39,292 bases of DNA from positions 1 through 39,292 of the forward strand of contig JAGRAZ010000011.1 of NCBI GenBank assembly GCA_020434345.1, written 5' to 3'. This document shows, piece by piece, positions 24,564 to 30,259 of this stretch. A program made the position numbers and the translations under genes. The notes beneath the pieces were generated by a model. It saw only the letters and a program-made list of their open reading frames with translations. It was not told the DNA's origin and did no database searches. Source of the stretch: Bdellovibrionales bacterium. GTDB lineage: Bacteria; Bdellovibrionota_G; JALEGL01; JAGRMV01. The stretch's first letter is position 1; each line of letters starts with the position of its first letter.

Positions 24564-26117
24564 CTACCACTGGTACCCTAACTCAACGCTACCTACAAAA
24601 AAGTTTTCATCTTGGGCATCAATATAGTCAAAGTTTTGTACACGCTCATATCCAGCCAATACTTTTGCAATTATATGCGTCATCAATCGAGTTTGAATTG
24701 TGTAATTAAAGCGATATCTGTATTCCCTTTTCTCAAAATCTGGAAATTTGGTTCGAATGTCCTTCTTTCGACTTGTATATTCTCCAACTTGACGAAGCTC
24801 AAACGCAAAGGCAAGTTCATGATCCGTTTTGCTTCCTAATGATTGATCCACATAGAAATAATATCCGACCGAATCAGACCCTATATGATGTCCCAATGAC
24901 ACACCTTCATAAATAAAACCAGATAGATATTCTGAATGCAGATTATACGCATACGTTGTTCGCAAAAATTCTGCACCCAACCTTGTTTGATGACGATCTC
25001 CAAGATCAGGTATTTCAAGCCCAATAGACTGACCAATATTTTTATCAAAGTTAATTGTACAACAGTCTTCAATAAATAATTCGCCAAATACATTTAGGTC
25101 ATAAAATTGAGGAAACTTCCATCGAAAATCAATTTGTGCATTCCGATTGGTAAAATTTGTACTGTTTGGATCTGTACGAAAACCAATCACCTCGCCTACA
25201 TTTTCATACCATGGAATATCGGGATATCCACTTCCCCCAATTTGAATCGACTGTGCAAGTCCCAATTCAAACCGTGGTGAAATTTCAAATGCAATTCTTT
25301 CTCCAATCAATGTACTATGTGGAAGCACTTGATTTTCATCCATTCTTGCTACAAACAACGTAAACCTTCCCTGACCAAGAAAAGACAAAAAACCATCAAG
25401 GTCGACTGGTTCAACATTCTGCAAACGAACCATAGGCAAAGCTTTTTGTGAACCACCAAACATCATTCGAGAATATCGACCTTGGCCCCATTGAAAGTGG
25501 ATTTTACCAACGGCAAGTTCAAGATTGCCAACACCCAATTTCAGCGCATATTGAAACCATTTCGCATGCCACGCATCATCGTGCCACACAAACCGTGGCC
25601 ACAAATCTAGCGATATGAAATTTTGATTCTCTACAATCAATCGAGGCTCAATATTAAAATAGGTACCTGAATCCAAATACCTTCCTCCCTCTTTTTCATT
25701 CAAGAGTGGATTTAACAGAGCATCTGATTGTAAAAAGCGTGATGGTTTTGCATCACTGACCAGTGTGTTCACGTAGAGTTCTGGTACAAGATGAAATCCT
25801 GTTTGATTGTGTGACTTACGGTAGGCTTCAAAAAGCTCCTGATCAACAGAAGAGACTTGATTGGCATCGAAAAGCCTCTCAATTAGTGCATCAATTTGCG
25901 CACTGGTCTTGGTATGGTACGAATAGATATCAACAAGCTTAGCTTTTTGCGTATAGCGTTCGATACGATTGACAATTTGTTGATCTTTCGGGCTTTCATG
26001 ACTAACCTTGGCCCATGACGACAAAGGACAAAACATGAAAAGAACAATGATCAGTTTCTTGATTGTTTTGTTCTTGGTACGACCGACTGAAGTGCGTGCT
26101 GTAAACCCTCTTACCAT
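24564..26117 (-). CDS. Wzi-like outer-membrane beta-barrel (capsule assembly family)
   Basis: A signal peptide is visible (lysine-rich start, hydrophobic LIIVLFMFCPL, then SSWA). It is followed by a helical N-terminal region and repeated amphipathic strands consistent with an outer-membrane barrel. The segment VGKIHFQWGQGRYSRMMFGGSQKALPMVRL resembles the conserved core of the Wzi capsule-assembly family. The protein ends in aromatic YQW, as barrels often do. The frame continues to 26174, but ATG 26117 has AGGT about 7 bases upstream and gives 517 residues; this start leaves a long N-terminal arm before the hydrophobic core, so the true start is uncertain. Wzi proteins anchor or assemble capsular polysaccharide on the cell surface, matching the flippase and glycosyltransferase downstream. 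Confidence 0.75.
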   Translation of the reverse strand: MVRGFTARTSVGRTKNKTIKKLIIVLFMFCPLSSWAKVSHESPKDQQIVNRIERYTQKAKLVDIYSYHTKTSAQIDALIERLFDANQVSSVDQELFEAYRKSHNQTGFHLVPELYVNTLVSDAKPSRFLQSDALLNPLLNEKEGGRYLDSGTYFNIEPRLIVENQNFISLDLWPRFVWHDDAWHAKWFQYALKLGVGNLELAVGKIHFQWGQGRYSRMMFGGSQKALPMVRLQNVEPVDLDGFLSFLGQGRFTLFVARMDENQVLPHSTLIGERIAFEISPRFELGLAQSIQIGGSGYPDIPWYENVGEVIGFRTDPNSTNFTNRNAQIDFRWKFPQFYDLNVFGELFIEDCCTINFDKNIGQSIGLEIPDLGDRHQTRLGAEFLRTTYAYNLHSEYLSGFIYEGVSLGHHIGSDSVGYYFYVDQSLGSKTDHELAFAFELRQVGEYTSRKKDIRTKFPDFEKREYRYRFNYTIQTRLMTHIIAKVLAGYERVQNFDYIDAQDENFFVGSVELGYQW

Positions 26118-26254
26118 CGTTCTACCTGTCACTGCTTCTGTGGGGTTTGTTGTCCTGAGTATTAAACTTGGCAAAAAATCCGCAAAACAAGATCATGCAT
26201 CAAAAAGTATCTCACTTTACCTACAAAGCAAGGCTTTTGCCTCTTTTGAAATTC

Positions 26255-28480
26255 CTAGTATCGGTCTTTACGATCGCGATCCCGTCTTGGACCACGATTT
26301 TGGTCTCGATCACGGTCTCGATCACGGCCACCACGGAAAGATCGTTCACGACCACCTGAACGCGAATCTCTGGAAGGACGCTCTGGTCTTGCAGGACGAT
26401 CTTCATCATTGAGATATTGGGTCAGCTTCACTTTACCCATACGATCAATATCCAGCACACGTACTTCAAGCTCTTGACCTTCTGTAAATGTCGCTTGAAC
26501 ATCAATGCGCTGACCGTCTGACACCATTTCACTAAAATGCAATAGGCCATCTGAATTTGGCAAAATACGAACAAACACACCATAGTCTTCAATACGAACG
26601 ACTTTACCGGTATAAACTTTACCAACTTCTGCCTCTTCGATGATCTCAAGAATTAATCTTTTGGTTTTTTCAAGAGACGCTTGATCAGGTGAAGCGACAA
26701 TGGCTTTTCCATCATCATTAATTTCAATTTTGGCACCACCCTCTTCGATCAAACGACGAATGGTTTCACCACCTTTTCCGATAACTTCACGAATTTTTTC
26801 TTTTGGAATTTCGATCGTTACAAGTCTAGGTGCATGTTGAGAAATTTCTTTACGGCCGGGCTCAATGGCTTGGTTCATTTTATCTAAAATATGCAATCGT
26901 CCAGCTCTGGCTTGCTCAAGTGCTTGCTCAACGATATCCCAGCCAATACCAGTTACCTTAAGATCCATTTGGATCGCAGTAATACCATCTTTGGTACCTG
27001 CTACTTTAAAATCCATATCTCCAACATGGTCTTCATCCCCACTGATATCTGAAAGAACAAAGAATTTATTATCTTCTTTGACCAGACCCATGGCAATCCC
27101 TGCAACAGAATCTTTCAATGGAACACCCGCATCTAGAAGAGACAGTGTTCCACCACAAACAGTCGCCATAGATGAAGAACCGTGTGACTCAAGAATGTCA
27201 GACACAATTCGAATTGTGTATGGAAACTCATCTTCTTTAGGAAGAACAGCTGTTAATGCCTTTGTTGCAAGCGCGCCATGACCAATCTCACGACGTCCGG
27301 GACCTCTATTAGGTCGAACTTCACCAACTGAAAAAGAAGGGAAGTTGTAATGCAACATAAATCTTCTGGTACTTTCGCCGCTCATTGTATCAAGACGTTG
27401 CTGATCGTCACCGGTTCCCAATGTTGTTGTAACAAGTGATTGCGTTTCACCTCTTGTAAACAAAGATGAACCATGTGTACGTGGAAGAACATTAACTTCG
27501 CATGTAATTTGGCGAATATCTCCCATATTTCTGTCATCAGCGCGTTTATTTTGCGAAACAATTTTATTACGCATTTTTTCGCCGACCAAATCATGAACAA
27601 CAGACCCAACCATAGATGCAATCTCTTCATTTTCAGAAGATTCAGCCATCAATGCTTTTTTGGTTTGCTCTTGAAGTTCATGTGTTTTTTTGTAGCGTTC
27701 GATTTTATTTTTTACACTTAGAACTTCATCAAGTTTAGTTGATACCATGTTTGTAATTTTTTCAATCGCAGCTGTATTTTTTTGTGGCTCTTCAACCTCA
27801 AATTTTTCTTTGCCGATTTGCGCACGAAGTTCATCTTGCAAATCAAGTAGCGGTTGAATGCTATCAAATGCCATCTTTAATGCTTCAAGAATTTCTTTTT
27901 CAGGAAGTATGTTGGCAGAGCCTTCAACCATCACAATAGCTTCACGGCTGGCGGCTACAATCAATTCCAAATCAGAATTTTGCATTTCTTCAATGGTAGG
28001 ATTGACTTTTAACTGGCCATTAATCTTACCTACGCGAACAGCCCCAATAGGACCAAAAAATGGAATGTCAGAAACATGTAAACTTGCAGACGCTCCGATA
28101 ATACCTAAAAGATCACTTTCGTTAACCTTATCAAATGAATAAACAGTTGCTGCAATTTGTGTTTCTCGACCATACCCTTTTGGGAAAAGTGGACGAATAG
28201 GTCGGTCTGTTAGGCGTGATGTTAAAATTTCACCTTCACCCAATCGACCTTCACGTTTAAAAAATCCGCCGGGAATTCTTCCAGAGGATGCAAATTTTTC
28301 TTGGTAGTCAACAGACAGGGGCAAAAAATCGATCCCCTCTTTTTGGTCTTTTGCGCATACGGCTGTTACAAGTACGCAGGTTTCTCCATGCTGAACCATC
28401 ACTGCGCCGTTGGCTTGTTTGGCCATGTGTCCTGTATCGAGTGTTAATGGACGGCCACAAAAATCAATAGTTTTTTTCAT
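26255..28480 (-). CDS. pnp: Polyribonucleotide nucleotidyltransferase (PNPase)
   Basis: This 3'-5' phosphorolytic RNase carries two RNase PH-like cores (SSGRIPGGFFKREGR in the first; FMLHYNFPSFSVGEVRPNRGPGRREIGHGALA in the second). A KH domain follows (EVIGKGGETIRRLIEEGG, GxxG loop), then an S1 domain (GKVYTGKVVRIEDYGVFVRI). The C-terminal tail, about 40 residues, is an Arg/Asp-rich low-complexity run ending RDRKDRY. Frame extends to 28531, but ATG 28480 follows AGAAGGT at a good distance and starts with the usual MKKTIDFCGRPLTLDTG, so it is chosen (741 residues). It lies downstream of rpsO on the same strand, the common order. PNPase acts in mRNA decay, normally in a degradosome-like complex. 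Confidence 0.95.
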   Translation of the reverse strand: MKKTIDFCGRPLTLDTGHMAKQANGAVMVQHGETCVLVTAVCAKDQKEGIDFLPLSVDYQEKFASSGRIPGGFFKREGRLGEGEILTSRLTDRPIRPLFPKGYGRETQIAATVYSFDKVNESDLLGIIGASASLHVSDIPFFGPIGAVRVGKINGQLKVNPTIEEMQNSDLELIVAASREAIVMVEGSANILPEKEILEALKMAFDSIQPLLDLQDELRAQIGKEKFEVEEPQKNTAAIEKITNMVSTKLDEVLSVKNKIERYKKTHELQEQTKKALMAESSENEEIASMVGSVVHDLVGEKMRNKIVSQNKRADDRNMGDIRQITCEVNVLPRTHGSSLFTRGETQSLVTTTLGTGDDQQRLDTMSGESTRRFMLHYNFPSFSVGEVRPNRGPGRREIGHGALATKALTAVLPKEDEFPYTIRIVSDILESHGSSSMATVCGGTLSLLDAGVPLKDSVAGIAMGLVKEDNKFFVLSDISGDEDHVGDMDFKVAGTKDGITAIQMDLKVTGIGWDIVEQALEQARAGRLHILDKMNQAIEPGRKEISQHAPRLVTIEIPKEKIREVIGKGGETIRRLIEEGGAKIEINDDGKAIVASPDQASLEKTKRLILEIIEEAEVGKVYTGKVVRIEDYGVFVRILPNSDGLLHFSEMVSDGQRIDVQATFTEGQELEVRVLDIDRMGKVKLTQYLNDEDRPARPERPSRDSRSGGRERSFRGGRDRDRDRDQNRGPRRDRDRKDRY

Positions 28481-28498
28481 ATTTACCTTCTTTATGTT
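28474..28498 (-). promoter_or_regulatory. Strong ribosome-binding site fixing the pnp start
   Basis: On the minus strand AAAGAAGGT stands four bases before the ATG at 28480. No comparable site precedes the upstream in-frame codons, so the shorter pnp start is preferred. Confidence 0.7.
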
Positions 28499-28583
28499 GT
28501 TAGTGTGCTTAAAGTTTTTTAATTCCCACAAATGACGTGAAGTCTATAGGGCGCAAAATGTAAATCGAAGCTTGTAACAACGT

Positions 28584-28841
28584 TTACTTACGAAGACCGA
28601 GATTACCGATCACATTTTTGTAACGCTCAACACTTGTCTTTTTTAAATATTCTAAATGTCTACGACGAGCGCCAATCATTTTCAAAAGACCTCTTCGAGA
28701 ATGATGATCTTTTTTGTGCATTTTAAGATGTTCAGTAAGATGATTGATTCGATTGGTGAGGATTGCAACTTGAACTTCAGGTGAACCAGTGTCACCTTCG
28801 TGGGTACGGTAATCCTCAATTACTTTTGCTTTATCAAACAC
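28584..28841 (-). CDS. rpsO: 30S ribosomal protein S15
   Basis: The 85-residue protein shows the full S15 pattern: [43 protein letters not shown], with the DTGSPEVQ hallmark, then [15 protein letters not shown] and [12 protein letters not shown] at the end. S15 binds helices of the central domain of 16S rRNA and is a primary assembly protein. It starts at GTG with AAGGA 8 bases upstream. The gap to pnp (28481-28583) carries only a weak GTAAA-CG/CG-TTTAC pairing (28560-28587), so read-through into pnp is likely. A weak promoter-like pair TTGCTT-17-TATTTG is readable upstream on the minus strand. Confidence 0.97.
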   Translation of the reverse strand: MFDKAKVIEDYRTHEGDTGSPEVQVAILTNRINHLTEHLKMHKKDHHSRRGLLKMIGARRRHLEYLKKTSVERYKNVIGNLGLRK

Positions 28842-28971
28842 GATTATTTTCCTTTTTTATTTCTTATATACTTTTATTTGTTTCCGGCCTCAAATAACGA
28901 ATTTTACAATAAAAAGCAATCGAATTTTTACCTTCGACATACCTACAGAATGTGAAAAAAGCGGCATTTCT

Positions 28972-29001
28972 TTGCCTTTTTGGCACGGCCGTGGTGATAA
29001 T
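28972..29001 (+). promoter_or_regulatory. Possible promoter of the small lipoprotein gene
   Basis: TTGCCT (28972-28977), an 18-base spacer and GATAAT (28996-29001) fit a sigma-70-type promoter. The start codon at 29007 would then lie at or near the transcription start, implying a leaderless message. The match is from consensus only. Confidence 0.35.
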
Positions 29002-29006
29002 AGCGC

Positions 29007-29390
29007 ATGCATAGATACATCACAATCCCTCTTATTCTTATGACCCTTTTTGCCTGCGCTGGCCAGTCTGGCATCAAAGGCCTACAGGAAAATACTCAAT
29101 CATTTCAACAAAGTATACGTTGGGCCAGTCTCCAAAGTGCGTCTGCGCTCATGGACCCTCATTTTAAGAGTGATTTAATGAAGTACTATGGGGAGTGGGT
29201 TGAAAAGAACAAAACCGTTGAATACACGATTCTGGGTACACAGATGAATGAAGCCAAAAATAAGGCTGATGTGTGGGTTGAATTCAGCTACTACGAGATC
29301 ATCCACGAAACCTTACTACGTAAGAGACAAAAGCAGATTTGGGCGTACAATCGTGATGCCAAAAAGTGGATGATCACCGCCGTCGAATAG
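29007..29390 (+). CDS. Small lipoprotein with possible NTF2-like domain
   Basis: The 127-residue protein has a lipoprotein signal peptide: MHRYITIPLILMTLFAC, with lipobox L14-F15-A16-C17. Residue +2 after Cys is Ala rather than Asp, so outer-membrane sorting is expected by the E. coli rule, if it applies here. The mature part (IRWASLQSASALMDPHF, YTILGTQMNEAKNKADVWVEFSYYEI, KQIWAYNRDAKKWMITAVE) resembles small NTF2-like or DUF4440-type folds, but I cannot name a family. It would be processed by Lgt. It lies divergent to rpsO and convergent to ssb. Function unknown. Confidence 0.75.
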   Translation: MHRYITIPLILMTLFACAGQSGIKGLQENTQSFQQSIRWASLQSASALMDPHFKSDLMKYYGEWVEKNKTVEYTILGTQMNEAKNKADVWVEFSYYEIIHETLLRKRQKQIWAYNRDAKKWMITAVE

Positions 29391-29407
29391 ATCCTCTTTC
29401 TATCTTG

Positions 29408-29422
29408 CAAGAAAATTCATTG
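29408..29422. repeat. Left direct repeat flanking copy C
   Basis: CAAGAAAATTCATTG here corresponds to CAAGAATCATTCATTG at 29507-29522, with one substitution and one inserted base. They frame the palindromic element on both sides, like a degenerate target-site duplication. Confidence 0.45.
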
Positions 29423-29432
29423 AGTATGTATG

Positions 29433-29503
29433 GTCGCATATATATTCCTACCAAATTCGGTCCGCTTCGCTCCCAACGAATTTGTACGAAATATATATGC
29501 GAC
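29433..29503 (+). repeat. Nested inverted repeat, copy C of the CCTAYC/GTACGA family
   Basis: Outer arms GTCGCATATATATT (29433-29446) and AATATATATGCGAC (29490-29503) form a perfect 14-bp stem. Inner stem is CAAATTCG (29452-29459) with CGAATTTG (29477-29484). Unpaired parts are CCTAC, GTCCGCTTCGCTC, CCAA and TACGA. Compared with copy B, both stems carry different bases on both sides yet still pair, while the single-stranded motifs stay the same. Confidence 0.8.
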
Positions 29504-29506
29504 TTA

Positions 29507-29522
29507 CAAGAATCATTCATTG
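29507..29522. repeat. Right direct repeat flanking copy C
   Basis: CAAGAATCATTCATTG begins 3 bases after the right outer arm of copy C. See the partner at 29408-29422. Confidence 0.45.
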
Positions 29523-29563
29523 TAAGAAATCAGCGGCTCAAATAAAAGGCTTAGAATAGGATA

Positions 29564-29592
29564 AAGGACAAATTGCCTAGCAATTTGACCTT
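29564..29592. repeat. Small hairpin repeat, copy 2 (CAAATTGC/GCAATTTG)
   Basis: CAAATTGC (29569-29576) and GCAATTTG (29580-29587) pair around a three-base loop, with AAGG (29564-29567) and CCTT (29589-29592) pairing outside a one-base mismatch. The arrangement repeats that at 12621-12655, sharing AAGGACAAATTGC, and also sits between convergent genes. Confidence 0.6.
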
Positions 29593-29723
29593 ATGCTTAT
29601 GCAAAAAAGGCGAAATTTATTTTAGGATCTTGGCTATGCGCCCTAAAAACTCTCACTCCACTTCTAACCTAGTGTTGATTAGGCTAGAGACAGATATCCA
29701 AAGGGATTGGACTCCCGCAAAGA

Positions 29724-30146
29724 CTAAAATGGGATGTCTTCTTCAGCGCCACCACTCATATCAGGCGCGGGACCCAAATCTGGTGGAAGGTCAGAAGAAT
29801 GAGAGGCACCCTCATTGGCACCACCTAAAAATTGCATTTGATTGCCAACAATTTCTGTTGTGTAACGAGTCTGACCGTCTTTATCTTCCCATTTACGTGT
29901 TTGAAGCTTACCCTCAATATACACTTGACGACCTTTGTTTAAATATTGGCCCGCAAGCTCAGCCAAACGAGACCACAGCACAACTCTGTGCCATTCTGTT
30001 TTTTCTTGGGATTGACCTTCTTTGTCTTTCCATTTTTCGCTTGTTGCAAGACTCAAGGTTGCAACAGGATTTCCGTTTGATGTGTAACGAACTTCAGGAT
30101 CTGCTCCCAAACGACCGACCAAAATGACTTTGTTAACTCCAGACAT
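29724..30146 (-). CDS. ssb: Single-stranded DNA-binding protein
   Basis: SSB coats single-stranded DNA during replication and repair and recruits partners through its C-terminal tip. The protein starts [22 protein letters not shown], the OB-fold start, and continues with [45 protein letters not shown] and [12 protein letters not shown] Gly/Pro-rich linker leads to the acidic tip EEDIPF. Length is 140 residues from ATG 30146, preceded by GGGAG 9 bases upstream; an in-frame TTG at 30152 is less likely. It is divergent from the TPR-kinase gene. Confidence 0.96.
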   Translation of the reverse strand: MSGVNKVILVGRLGADPEVRYTSNGNPVATLSLATSEKWKDKEGQSQEKTEWHRVVLWSRLAELAGQYLNKGRQVYIEGKLQTRKWEDKDGQTRYTTEIVGNQMQFLGGANEGASHSSDLPPDLGPAPDMSGGAEEDIPF

Positions 30147-30175
30147 ATTCAATGACTCCCAGGATTTACGTTAGT

Positions 30176-30204
30176 TTGTCTTTACAATAGTCGGTGTGTA
30201 GAAT
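30176..30204 (+). promoter_or_regulatory. Probable promoter of the TPR-kinase gene
   Basis: TTGTCT (30176-30181), a 17-base spacer and TAGAAT (30199-30204) match the sigma-70 consensus at 4 and 5 of 6 positions respectively. It points to the gene at 30260. Confidence 0.45.
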
Positions 30205-30224
30205 ATTTTGGGCAGTACTGTCAA
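30195..30224 (-). promoter_or_regulatory. Possible ssb promoter overlapping the kinase promoter
   Basis: On the minus strand a perfect TTGACA (30219-30224) is followed after 18 bases by TACACA (30195-30200). The -10 is weak. Its position overlaps the opposite promoter's -10, so the two could interfere. Confidence 0.35.
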
Positions 30225-30259
30225 GACAATGTACAAGTTAATGCCAAGAATGCGATATT

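Larger units (their letters stand above)
29391..29723. other. 333-bp non-coding convergent junction with two structured repeats
   Basis: There is no credible gene between the 3' ends of the lipoprotein gene and ssb. The region holds repeat copy C (29433-29503) flanked by near-identical direct repeats, the small hairpin copy 2 (29564-29592), and otherwise AT-rich sequence with a short CCTAGTGTTGATTAGG palindrome near 29670. Confidence 0.65.

Noticed and set aside
26008-26412. Plus-strand open frame of 134 codons with a signal-peptide-like start
   Set aside because: It is antisense to both the Wzi-like signal peptide and the Arg/Asp-rich end of pnp; its His/Asp-rich C-terminus is simply the complement of that repeat. 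No ribosome-binding site or family is apparent.
29573-30127. Plus-strand open frame of 184 codons
   Set aside because: It runs through the small hairpin and then antisense to ssb, which is unmistakable. It has no recognisable domain.
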